Source: Vallitaleaceae bacterium (GTDB taxonomy: Bacteria; Bacillota; Clostridia; Lachnospirales; Vallitaleaceae). From it: 64,000 bases of DNA. Below are positions 18,290 through 26,442 of the stretch, one piece after another. Position 1 is the first letter of the stretch. The number at the start of each line of letters is the position of its first letter. The stretch lies in contig JANQFZ010000072.1 of the NCBI GenBank assembly GCA_028277605.1, positions 1 through 64,000 of the forward strand. Direction: 5' to 3'. The notes beneath the pieces are model-generated. The model was not told where the DNA came from and did not search any database. It worked only from the letters and a program-made list of their open reading frames with translations. Made by a program: the position numbers and the translations under genes.

Positions 18290-21217
18290 TTACTTTATAA
18301 CTGTCATTAACTGGTCAAAAAGATTTTTATGCTTTTCAATTTTATTTTCATTACCAAGAACACAGAGGTTATCCTGCTTAACCGCAGATTTAACTAAATC
18401 AGATAATTGTTGTATGTCTTTTTGAGTTGTTGCTAATATTTGATTTCTTTCCTCTTGTCTGTCCTCAAAGGATATGTTACTTAAATAATTATTAAGCGCT
18501 CTTTCTCCTATCATAGAAGGCGTCAACGGAGTATCCATGCTACTAATTGTACCAATAATATATTTCGTCATTTCACGTTCATCAGCACTAAAGGTTGAAA
18601 TGTAGCTGTGGACATTATCATATGCCGCTATGGTTTCAATGATATTGGGATCACGATAGGATACAAAGTACAAATCTCCATTGCGTGAATACCCTGTCAT
18701 ACAACCGTAGGCACCGCCTTTTACTCTTACTGTATTCCACAGATAATCCAGAGATACAATAGTTTGAAGAACTCTTAAACTGCCCACGTACTTGTAACCA
18801 TCACACATAAAATTGCCGACCTTTGCGACATATTGTATTTTGCCCGGTGTGAGTAGTCCTTCATTTTTCTTTTTCAATGAAACCGTTGGCTCTACTTCAT
18901 CTATAATACCTGTATCTAGAGATTTAATAAAAGCTACTAATGGATCCTTGATGGACTCAACACCCTCAAGTTCAGTAGTTGTACTGAGTAATAAATGCTC
19001 AGGCTTAAAGATATAATGAACGACTTGTTTAAGCTTGGTTACAATCTCTTGAGCAAGCGTATCAAAATTATTGTCAAGATGATCGATAAAGTCATAAAAA
19101 TCAATACCACCTATCATCTCTTTATAATAAGCTAAAGGGGAATAATAAGATTGTGCTCGGTTAACTGCAATCGTATGCCCGCTGCTGGTTATGGTCATTT
19201 CAAGTCTTGACTTGGTTTCCGTAATTAATTCGTGAAGCCTGTTAACATCTGAAAAATCTGTTCTCAAAATGATTTCTTCAATGAGCTGACACACATTTGA
19301 TGCTTTATCATATAAACCTTTGCCCCTAATTTCAAACTTAGGCTGATAAACATCAGGTTCCCCATTTTGACCATATACTTTTGTGTTTACTCTGATACCG
19401 CCCGTCTCAATATTGATTTCATTAGCAAGCTCACCAAATGTATAATTACTAGTATCCATTTTACCTAGTACCTTAGATAGTAATCCGATATAAGGTATCA
19501 AATCCATAGGTACATACTTTGTATCAAATGCTAAATTAATATAAGCGATTTGATTAGTAACCGTTGGGTGAAGCAGCCACTTAACATTCTCAAGTATTTT
19601 TTCTTCAAGTGGGAGTTTCTCTACCTCTTTTTTAATATCTTTCAGTTTAAGGATTGGCAGTGATTCTAAATCTTCCTTTGAATCGGTTGTATTTTGGTAT
19701 TCTGCCAATTGCTCTGTTTTCTTTATAATCGTTTGAAGCTCTGATTCACTCAAACTACTTTTATAAGCAGCTAAGTGCTGTTTTACTTCATTTTCTTTGA
19801 CTGCTGTTAAACCTTTTTCAGGTTCAATAACAACAAGGGTTGCATGTTTATTATTGATAAGGTAGTCTTCTATTAGATTTTCAAAATAATTATTGCTTAT
19901 CTCTTTCTTAATCTTTTCAAAAACTTCATCGTATTCTAAGTGCATAAATGGGTCTTCATCATATAGCCAGCTCCCCATCATCATAATACCATAGATAAGA
20001 CCTTTAGGGTATCTACCGTAATCAGCTTCCCTTACTTTGAACTCATGGTAATTGATAGCTCCTTCAATCTGTCTTTTATTGATACCATTCTTAGCTAAAG
20101 TTTTCAATGTATCATGTATGGTTTGGATAAATTTATCTTTTTTTGTGTGGCTGGAATTCTTAGCAACAATGCTAAAAATCGGTTGTTTAATACTATTATC
20201 ATATGACCCAAAGATGTCTTTACCTATCTTTTCTTTAATCAATGATCTTTTTAAAGGTGCTCCAGGAGCCTCTAACAACATATACTCTAATATTTCAAAT
20301 GCTATGTTCAACTCTTTATTGGTTGATTGATCGACGGAAAAATTATAGCTTAAATAAGTTTTATCTTTTTCGCTTTCTTTTGAAGAGATAGGATACCTTT
20401 CTTTTATCTCTATCTTTTGTTCAAAAGACTTCTGAGTTATTAGTTCAGAATTAATTTGTTTTTTATCAAAATCTTTTAAGTAGTTTTCATTCAGCCACTC
20501 TAATTTTTCTAAAACATCGCAGTTCCCATATAAATAAATATAGCTATTGGAAGGATGGTAGTATTGATTATGAAAATCTAAAAAAGCTTCATAGGTAAGC
20601 TCAGGAATAATTTCTGGAGTACCTCCTGAATCATTTGCATAAGGTGTATCAGGGTAAAGAGACTGCTTGATGCATCTAAAAAGAAACTGATCTGGAGAGG
20701 AATATGCCCCCTTCATCTCATTATAGACGACCCCCTTATAAGTGAGCTCTTCGTCAAGATTTTCTAATTGATAATGCCAGCCCTCTTGTTCAAATATCTC
20801 AGGTTTCTTGTAAATATTAGGATACAAAACAGCATCCATATAGACATCCATTAAATTAATAAAATCCGTTTCATTACAGCTAGCTACAGGATACATAGTT
20901 TTATCTGGATAAGTCATTGCATTTAAAAAAGTATTCAGTGAGCCTTTAGCTAGCTCTACAAAAGGTTCTTTTATAGGAAATTTTCTAGATCCACACAAAA
21001 CAGAATGCTCTAATATATGTGCAATACCTGTACTATCCTCTGGCGGAGTTCTAAAGCTGATGCAAAACACTTTATTGTCATCTTCGTTTGAAATAAAAGC
21101 TAGTTTAGCACCACTCTTTTCATGCTCAAAATATCTTCCTGTAGCATGTATTTCTTTTAGTTCCTTTTCATCTACCAATTTAAAACCATGGTAGACTTTA
21201 TTTAATTCTAAGCTCAT
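18290..21217 (-). CDS. Insulinase-family (M16C) metallopeptidase, PreP-like
   Basis: This 975-residue peptidase is of the presequence-protease/CYM1 type. The inverted zinc motif HxxEH is His67-Ile-Leu-Glu70-His71 (AHILEHSVLCGS), followed by the third ligand region NEMKGAYSS. The protein comprises four homologous domains in two halves joined by a linker (about residues 480-560), forming a closed chamber for peptides and unstructured proteins. No signal peptide is present, so it is cytoplasmic. The start has AAAGGAGTAAATGCA before ATG. It is apparently a single-gene unit. Confidence 0.94.
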   Translation of the reverse strand: MSLELNKVYHGFKLVDEKELKEIHATGRYFEHEKSGAKLAFISNEDDNKVFCISFRTPPEDSTGIAHILEHSVLCGSRKFPIKEPFVELAKGSLNTFLNAMTYPDKTMYPVASCNETDFINLMDVYMDAVLYPNIYKKPEIFEQEGWHYQLENLDEELTYKGVVYNEMKGAYSSPDQFLFRCIKQSLYPDTPYANDSGGTPEIIPELTYEAFLDFHNQYYHPSNSYIYLYGNCDVLEKLEWLNENYLKDFDKKQINSELITQKSFEQKIEIKERYPISSKESEKDKTYLSYNFSVDQSTNKELNIAFEILEYMLLEAPGAPLKRSLIKEKIGKDIFGSYDNSIKQPIFSIVAKNSSHTKKDKFIQTIHDTLKTLAKNGINKRQIEGAINYHEFKVREADYGRYPKGLIYGIMMMGSWLYDEDPFMHLEYDEVFEKIKKEISNNYFENLIEDYLINNKHATLVVIEPEKGLTAVKENEVKQHLAAYKSSLSESELQTIIKKTEQLAEYQNTTDSKEDLESLPILKLKDIKKEVEKLPLEEKILENVKWLLHPTVTNQIAYINLAFDTKYVPMDLIPYIGLLSKVLGKMDTSNYTFGELANEINIETGGIRVNTKVYGQNGEPDVYQPKFEIRGKGLYDKASNVCQLIEEIILRTDFSDVNRLHELITETKSRLEMTITSSGHTIAVNRAQSYYSPLAYYKEMIGGIDFYDFIDHLDNNFDTLAQEIVTKLKQVVHYIFKPEHLLLSTTTELEGVESIKDPLVAFIKSLDTGIIDEVEPTVSLKKKNEGLLTPGKIQYVAKVGNFMCDGYKYVGSLRVLQTIVSLDYLWNTVRVKGGAYGCMTGYSRNGDLYFVSYRDPNIIETIAAYDNVHSYISTFSADEREMTKYIIGTISSMDTPLTPSMIGERALNNYLSNISFEDRQEERNQILATTQKDIQQLSDLVKSAVKQDNLCVLGNENKIEKHKNLFDQLMTVIK

Positions 21218-21257
21218 TGCATTTACTCCTTTCTTTATTCATCATGTCAAACCAAAA

Positions 21258-21749
21258 TTATGACCAATAGCATTGTTCTGTTAGTATTTCCACAAGTTTT
21301 TTTAAATAAACTTGATCGATGTCGTCAAATCTTGAGTAAATAGGACTATCAATATCTAATACTGCTAATAACTGCCCTTTCTTAACCATAGGTACAACGA
21401 TTTCTGATTTGGAAGCATCATCACAAGCGATGTGTCCTGGGAATGTATGAACGTTTTCTATACATTGTACCTGCCTAGTCTGTGCAGCTTTACCACAGAC
21501 ACCTTTACCTATCTCTATCCTAATACATGCAGGCTTACCCTGAAAGGGTCCAAGTACAAGCTGATTATTTTTAAAAAGATAAAAACCTGACCAATTTATT
21601 TTTTCCATTGTGTTATAGATTAATGCAGCTACATTTGCCATATTTGCTATGCTGTCATGCTCTCCGTCAATAATTGCATCTACATGAATGAGTAAATCAT
21701 TATAATAGGCTTCTTTATCCGAAATAGCTGTCCTATTCATTTTAATCAC
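21258..21749 (-). CDS. GAF-domain free methionine-(R)-sulfoxide reductase
   Basis: This single GAF-domain protein is of the fRMsr (MsrC/YtsP) type, which reduces free Met-R-sulfoxide. Diagnostic parts are INWSGFYLF, VLGPFQGKPACIRI, GKGVCGKAA, HIACDDASKSEIVVP and VLDIDSP, including the three cysteines of the catalytic and resolving set. The open frame reaches 21830, but those residues lack a ribosome site. GTG at 21749, behind GAGGTGAGAAGC, is the best start, and ATG at 21740 is an alternative. A promoter lies about 115 bases upstream. Confidence 0.9.
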   Translation of the reverse strand: MIKMNRTAISDKEAYYNDLLIHVDAIIDGEHDSIANMANVAALIYNTMEKINWSGFYLFKNNQLVLGPFQGKPACIRIEIGKGVCGKAAQTRQVQCIENVHTFPGHIACDDASKSEIVVPMVKKGQLLAVLDIDSPIYSRFDDIDQVYLKKLVEILTEQCYWS

Positions 21750-21865
21750 GCTTCTCACCTCTTTGCTAATTTTACGCAGAATGACTAATATAGAACAATT
21801 AACCAGTTCTGCTTTTTGTAGAATAAACATCTATAGAAGAATAAGTCCGAATACAATTCATCTAT

Positions 21866-21894
21866 ATTATACTGTTCATAAAGTGTGAATACAA
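21866..21894 (-). promoter_or_regulatory. Predicted promoter of the fRMsr gene
   Basis: On the minus strand TTGTAT (889-894 of 21 kb) is 17 bases before TATAAT (21866-21871). The same TTGTATTCACACTT stretch recurs at the promoter of the VanZ-like gene near 51.6 kb. Confidence 0.55.
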
Positions 21895-22010
21895 ATCTTT
21901 TGAGTTTATTTATGAATTACTTTAATATTAAATAGTCTAGATGATACTAATTAAACGATTAGAAATGATATTTTTCAGCAAGGATCATTTAAAATTATTT
22001 TTTTAGATAA

Positions 22011-22046
22011 AAGACCTTTCACTTAAATCAATCAGTGAAAGGTCTT
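22011..22046 (-). terminator. Hairpin, probable distal terminator of the cold-shock transcript
   Basis: AAGACCTTTCACT (22011-22023) and AGTGAAAGGTCTT (22034-22046) form a perfect 13-bp stem. On the minus strand it is followed by TTTATCT, a weak T-tract. It lies about 210 bases after the csp stop codon, which would leave an unusually long structured 3' UTR. Confidence 0.6.
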
Positions 22047-22171
22047 GTTACAACCTAGGTATGTGAAGCTATTTATTAAATATATATAAACATTAACAGG
22101 TATCAATAAATAAAGTTCAAAAACGAAAATCAAAGTTAATAGGATGAAATAATCTATTAATCATCTATATA

Positions 22172-22250
22172 TGGGTTAAACAATAACTCTATTCTCTATG
22201 TCATAAGAAATTGTACCATTTGTTTAACCATCTTAACAAATAGAGAATAA
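22172..22250 (-). other. Interleaved inverted repeats (possible pseudoknot) in csp 3' region
   Basis: Two perfect 10-bp pairings interlock: 22174-22183 with 22220-22229, and 22190-22199 with 22240-22249. The order (first stem, second stem, first, second) is that of an H-type pseudoknot, with loops of about 6, 20 and 10 bases. It starts eight bases after the csp stop codon on the minus strand. No known RNA class is recognised. Confidence 0.45.
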
Positions 22251-22257
22251 GCCTTGA

Positions 22258-22458
22258 TTATAACTTAATTACATTAGAAGCTTGTGGTCCTTTAGCTCCT
22301 TCAACGATTTCAAATTCTACTTGGTCGCCTTCTTCAAGGGATTTAAACCCATCTCCACCAATAGCTGAATAATGTACAAAAACATCATTTTCGCCATCAA
22401 TAGCAAGAAAACCGAATCCTTTTTTTGAATCAAACCATTTTACTGTTCCTTGTTTCAT
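22258..22458 (-). CDS. Cold-shock protein (CspA family)
   Basis: This 66-residue single cold-shock (OB-fold) domain binds single-stranded RNA and DNA as an RNA chaperone. RNP1 (KGFGFLAI) and RNP2 (VFVHYSAI) are intact, and the start [14 protein letters not shown] is canonical. The ribosome site AGGAGGAAGTCAAC is strong. A consensus sigma-A promoter lies 35-64 bases upstream, so no long cold-shock 5' UTR is present. An unusual structured 3' region follows. Confidence 0.97.
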   Translation of the reverse strand: MKQGTVKWFDSKKGFGFLAIDGENDVFVHYSAIGGDGFKSLEEGDQVEFEIVEGAKGPQASNVIKL

Positions 22459-22493
22459 GTTGACTTCCTCCTAAATATTAAATTACAAGGTAT

Positions 22494-22522
22494 AGTATAG
22501 TAGAGTACCCAAATATTGTCAA
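22494..22522 (-). promoter_or_regulatory. csp promoter
   Basis: On the minus strand TTGACA (22517-22522) is 17 bases before TATACT (22494-22499). The leader to the csp ATG is only about 30 bases. Confidence 0.8.
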
Positions 22523-22540
22523 TGCTTTCAGAAAAATAAA

Positions 22541-24097
22541 TTAATGTTTAAAATGGCGCATTCCTGTAAATACCATAGCAATATCATATTTATCACATGC
22601 TTCTATTGATAAATGATCTCTTATCGAGCCCCCAGGCTGAATGATGCAGCTAACCCCAGCTTTTGCAGCTTCTTCAACGCAGTCGGCAAAGGGAAAAAAA
22701 GCATCTGATGCAAGTGCTGATCCTTGTAGACAAGCCTCTCCAAGATGTTCTTTTGCATGATCAACAGCTTGTCGGCAAGCCCATATTCTGTTCACCTGAC
22801 CAGGTCCTATCCCAATGGACTGTTGATTAACACCTATGGCTATTCCATTGGATTTGGCATACTTAACAACCTTCCAAGCAAACAATAGATCTTTCATTTC
22901 TTTTTCTGTGGGTTGTCGCTTAGTCACAACCTTTAAAGGCTCTTCTGATAAAAGAAGAGCATCTACAGTTTGAACCAATAAGCCCCCGTTCACTTTCTTA
23001 AGATCATATGCTGTACTTGGTTGTTTTTCTTTTATATTTTCTAGCTGCAGCACTCTAATGTTTTTCTTTTGCATCAAAATATCTAAAGCAGCCTTTTCGT
23101 AACTTGGCGCAACTACGATTTCTACAAATATCTTATTAATCTCTCTAGCAGTTGCTTCATCTATTTCTCCATTAGCAACGACAATACCACCAAATATGGA
23201 TACTGGATCTCCTTTATAGGCTCTTACATAAGCCTCATAAATACTTTTACCGCTCCCCACACCACATGGATTCGCATGCTTGGATGCAACCACTGTCGGC
23301 TCACTAAATTCCTTTAAGAGTTCAAGCGCACCGTTGGTATCATTGATATTATTAAAGGAAAGTGCTTTTCCATGCAGTTGTTTTGCATCTGCCAAGGTTC
23401 CAGTCGTATTTCTTACTTCCCTATAGAATGCTGCCTGCTGATGTGGATTTTCACCATATCTCATATCCTGAACTTTTTCATAGGTTAGACTCATCGTTTT
23501 AGGTAATGTTGTATCCTTGCGTTCTTGTTTCATATAATCAGCAATTAAGGTATCATAATGGGCTGTATGCTCAAAAACTTTAGAACATAAATAGAACTTT
23601 GTTTCTAAACTAATTGTACCTTTATCATCTAACTCATTAAGTACCCGATCATAGTCCATTGGATCAACAATCACAGCAACATCCTGATAATTTTTAGCAG
23701 CTGAACGAAGCATGGTTGGACCACCGATATCAATATTTTCAATGGCATTCTCTCTAGTTACATCCTTTTTAAGTATGGTCTGCTTAAAAGGATATAAGTT
23801 TACAATAACGATATCTATCGTTTCTACTTTTAAATCCTTTAATTGTTCCATATGAGCTTCGTTATTTCTAACAGCTAATAAACCAGCATGAATATTAGGA
23901 TGAAGGGTCTTGACACGTCCATCTAAACACTCAGGAAATCCTGTGACATCAGAAATATTGATAACTGGCACTTCAGCTTCAATAAGCTTCTTAGCTGTTC
24001 CTCCTGTAGAAATAATTTCAATACCGAGTTCAATTAACCGTTTTGCTAATTCTACAATCCCCGTTTTATCTGATACACTAATTAAAGCTCTCTTCAT
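22541..24097 (-). CDS. purH: Bifunctional AICAR formyltransferase / IMP cyclohydrolase
   Basis: This catalyses the last two steps of de novo IMP synthesis. The N-terminal MGS-like IMP cyclohydrolase domain covers about residues 1-195 ([42 protein letters not shown]). The C-terminal AICAR transformylase domain includes [15 protein letters not shown] and the catalytic Lys-His pair in [11 protein letters not shown]. Length (518 aa) is typical. The start follows AGGAGAATTACA. It stands alone, downstream of a purine permease and directly under a ZTP riboswitch, which couples its expression to a ZMP/ZTP build-up. Confidence 0.97.
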   Translation of the reverse strand: MKRALISVSDKTGIVELAKRLIELGIEIISTGGTAKKLIEAEVPVINISDVTGFPECLDGRVKTLHPNIHAGLLAVRNNEAHMEQLKDLKVETIDIVIVNLYPFKQTILKKDVTRENAIENIDIGGPTMLRSAAKNYQDVAVIVDPMDYDRVLNELDDKGTISLETKFYLCSKVFEHTAHYDTLIADYMKQERKDTTLPKTMSLTYEKVQDMRYGENPHQQAAFYREVRNTTGTLADAKQLHGKALSFNNINDTNGALELLKEFSEPTVVASKHANPCGVGSGKSIYEAYVRAYKGDPVSIFGGIVVANGEIDEATAREINKIFVEIVVAPSYEKAALDILMQKKNIRVLQLENIKEKQPSTAYDLKKVNGGLLVQTVDALLLSEEPLKVVTKRQPTEKEMKDLLFAWKVVKYAKSNGIAIGVNQQSIGIGPGQVNRIWACRQAVDHAKEHLGEACLQGSALASDAFFPFADCVEEAAKAGVSCIIQPGGSIRDHLSIEACDKYDIAMVFTGMRHFKH

Positions 24098-24170
24098 TGT
24101 AATTCTCCTTTCAGGTGTTTAATTGTTTAAAGGTTACACTTCACTCCTGCTATTAATATGTGATGCATAA

Positions 24171-24273
24171 AAATAACCGCCTGAGCAAACATAATTCTGC
24201 CCAGGCGGTCGACATTTTATACTCTGTACTCCCTGTGGGTTATCCCACTTCCGCCAGTCATACAGAGATTGGT
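24171..24273 (-). promoter_or_regulatory. ZTP riboswitch (pfl motif) controlling purH
   Basis: The minus strand carries the ZTP/pfl signature: a P1-type pairing CTCTGTA/TACAGAG, the ACTGGCGGAAGTGGGA segment, ACCCACAGGGAGT, and the conserved CCGCCTGGGCA. The last element also forms the left arm of a terminator (ACCGCCTGGGC with GCTCAGGCGGT, 24176-24209) followed by TATTTTTAT. Ligand binding should interfere with terminator completion and turn purH on when ZMP/ZTP accumulates. Position and target agree with the known class. Confidence 0.95.
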
Positions 24274-24406
24274 TATTCTTATTATATAATAAGGAAACAA
24301 TGTTTTAAACCTTTTTTATTTTAATTAACACATAATATTTGTGTAAATTTATCTGTTGATTCTTGTGTAATTAAGTTAAGTTAGTCCAATCGTTAACTTA
24401 ATGCTT

Positions 24407-25723
24407 TTATAGTATGATGTATTTCAAAATAAACAATATGGATAGTACATATAGTATAGGATGTACTTTCTTAGCTTGTCCAGTACATACGTTGATAACT
24501 GTATAAGAAACAACCCCAAAAATAATACCCTCTGAAATACTATAGGTAAGAGGCATTGCAACTACTGCTAATAACGCTGGTACGTACTCCGCAACTTGTT
24601 TAAAATCTATTTTAACTATAGTTTCAAGCATGAAGAATCCAACAACAATTAATGCTGGAGCGGTAGCAAAGGATGGAATAGCACTAAATATAGGGAAAAA
24701 TGGTAAGGCAATTAAGAAAAGTGCTGCTGTGGTTAAAGAGGTTAACCCAGTTCTACCACCATCAGCTACACCTGCTGCACTTTCAATGTAGGTCGTAGTT
24801 GTTGAAGTTCCTAAACAAGCTCCTGCTGTTGTAGCAATAGCATCTGCAAGTAATGCTTGTTTTGCTTTAGGTAATTTACCATTCTTATCAAGATACCCAG
24901 CCTTACTGGACACACCAATTAAGGTTCCTAATGTATCGAATAAATCAACAAATAAGAAAGCAAAAATAATGATTAGGAAATCTATAGACCACATATTTGC
25001 AAAATCAAACTTGAATGCAATACTGGAAATACTAGGTGGTGCAGCAATAATTTGACTTGGAATGGTTGAAAAGAATGAGACGTTATCTGGAACATATAAA
25101 CCGATTGCTTCTGTCAGCATCGCTAAAACCCATGTTATTAGGATACCAATCAGTACAGCTCCTTTTATCTTTCGAGACAATAAAATAGCAATCACTATAA
25201 CACCTATAATAGCAAGAAGACCAGCCGTGATAACCGTTGAATTTAACTCGACATCATGTTTTACTAAAGTCAATATACTAGAATTATTAAATCCTATTTG
25301 AACAATGAATAATCCAATACCTGCACTAACACCAAATTTAAGGCTTTTTGGTATAGAATTGAACAAAGCTTCTCTTATATTGGTAACTGATAAGACAATA
25401 AAGATAATACCCTCAATCAGAACAGCTGTTAAAGCTAACTGCCAGCTGGATTGAGCAGCTACAGTTACAAAATAGGCATTCAGTCCTAATCCTGGTGCTA
25501 AAGCAAAAGGATAATTGGCTAGAAGCGCCATTGCAACACTACCTATAACAGCAGCTATTGCAGTAACGGTGAATAATGCCCCTTGATCCATGCCTGTCTG
25601 AGATAGTATCTGGGGATTGACAATCAGTATATAAGCCATGGTCATAAATGTGGTGACACCCGCAACTATTTCTGTTCTAGTGCTTGTCCCATTCTGCTTT
25701 AACTTAAAAAAACTTTCAAACAT
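24407..25723 (-). CDS. NCS2-family purine permease (AzgA/PbuG type)
   Basis: This integral membrane H+ symporter takes up guanine, hypoxanthine or adenine. It shows the family start REIVAGVTTFMTMAYILIVNPQ, APGLGLNAYF, the DLFDTLGTLIGVSSKAG motif and TTTTYIESAAGVADGGRTG, with 12-14 hydrophobic segments. The open frame reaches 25762. ATG at 25723 (MFESFFKLK) is nine bases after AGGGGG and gives 438 residues; ATG 25729 lies too close to that site. It precedes purH on the same strand. I see no purine (guanine) riboswitch in front of it. Confidence 0.92.
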   Translation of the reverse strand: MFESFFKLKQNGTSTRTEIVAGVTTFMTMAYILIVNPQILSQTGMDQGALFTVTAIAAVIGSVAMALLANYPFALAPGLGLNAYFVTVAAQSSWQLALTAVLIEGIIFIVLSVTNIREALFNSIPKSLKFGVSAGIGLFIVQIGFNNSSILTLVKHDVELNSTVITAGLLAIIGVIVIAILLSRKIKGAVLIGILITWVLAMLTEAIGLYVPDNVSFFSTIPSQIIAAPPSISSIAFKFDFANMWSIDFLIIIFAFLFVDLFDTLGTLIGVSSKAGYLDKNGKLPKAKQALLADAIATTAGACLGTSTTTTYIESAAGVADGGRTGLTSLTTAALFLIALPFFPIFSAIPSFATAPALIVVGFFMLETIVKIDFKQVAEYVPALLAVVAMPLTYSISEGIIFGVVSYTVINVCTGQAKKVHPILYVLSILFILKYIIL

Positions 25724-25847
25724 AAACATGTTCCCCCTAAGGTTTGTATTTTTAACATCCATATTGTATCAAAGTTACCATAGGGTGTCAATGAAAAAGT
25801 GAACATTATTTATATTTTATTATGTATCGTTCGGATTATGATAAGTG

Positions 25848-26002
25848 TTGGGGACGGTTCTTTTTGCTTATTCTGCTTATTAACAAAAGCCTATATTAAG
25901 AATACAATAGGATTAATCGTACGCCGTATATTTGCAAAAGTCTTATCATATTTTGTTATCAATCATGACTTCTATGCTAAAGCAAAAGGAACCGTCCCCA
26001 GC
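25848..26002. repeat. REP-like inverted pair (REPIN-like)
   Basis: TTGGGGACGGTTCTTTTTGC lies at 25848-25870 in plus orientation. A near copy (TGGGGACGGTTCCTTTTGCT) lies at 25978-26002 in minus orientation. The pair frames about 105 bases. The 155-base unit fills most of the gap between the divergent permease and DUF5658-like genes and contains no plausible gene. An open frame across it has no ribosome site and is spurious. Confidence 0.8.
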
Positions 26003-26073
26003 ACTTTTGTTCTATTCCATGCATATAAATATAAAAAAAGCAAATAATAACTATTATTTGTTTTGGTGATGTC

Positions 26074-26406
26074 ATGAGTGTAACGCTTAAGAAGGCTTTC
26101 GGTCTACCTCTTATCTTGCTGTATCTACTGACTGTATTGGACTACGTTTTAACATATATTGGTGTTCATCAGCTGGGTGTTATTAGTGAAGGCAATCCCT
26201 TGCTTACAGGTCTTATTGCATTGCCTTTTTGGGGTGGTATCCTTTGTCGTTGTTTCATCAGCGCAGTCCCTGTTTTTCTTCTCTTTATAGCTAAATATAG
26301 ATATTCTTATAAGCATTATCACCAGGTCATAGTACTTTTATTAGCTGTGCAAGTCATCCCATATAGCTTACATTTATTTTGGATTATCCGAACTCTTACG
26401 ACTTAA
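26074..26406 (+). CDS. Small membrane protein, DUF5658-like
   Basis: This 110-residue protein has three predicted membrane helices and the pattern D-(x)-LTYIG followed by SEGNPLL after the first helix, which resembles the DUF5658 family (conserved D...T...E-x-NP). Its function is unknown. It is plus-strand, 36 bases upstream of the LTA-synthase-like gene and probably cotranscribed with it, which would place it in envelope metabolism by association only. The ribosome site is weak (TTTGGTGATGTC). Confidence 0.65.
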   Translation: MSVTLKKAFGLPLILLYLLTVLDYVLTYIGVHQLGVISEGNPLLTGLIALPFWGGILCRCFISAVPVFLLFIAKYRYSYKHYHQVIVLLLAVQVIPYSLHLFWIIRTLTT

Positions 26407-26442
26407 AATAAACGATTAATCAGACTGAATTGAGGCATCTAC

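Noticed and set aside
24280-25800. Purine (guanine) riboswitch in front of the NCS2 permease
   Set aside because: No such aptamer signature is visible upstream of the permease start; only the ZTP switch downstream is supported.
25799-26047. 82-codon plus-strand reading frame between the purine permease and the DUF5658-like gene
   Set aside because: It runs across both arms of the REP-like inverted pair, has no ribosome site and no protein-like composition.
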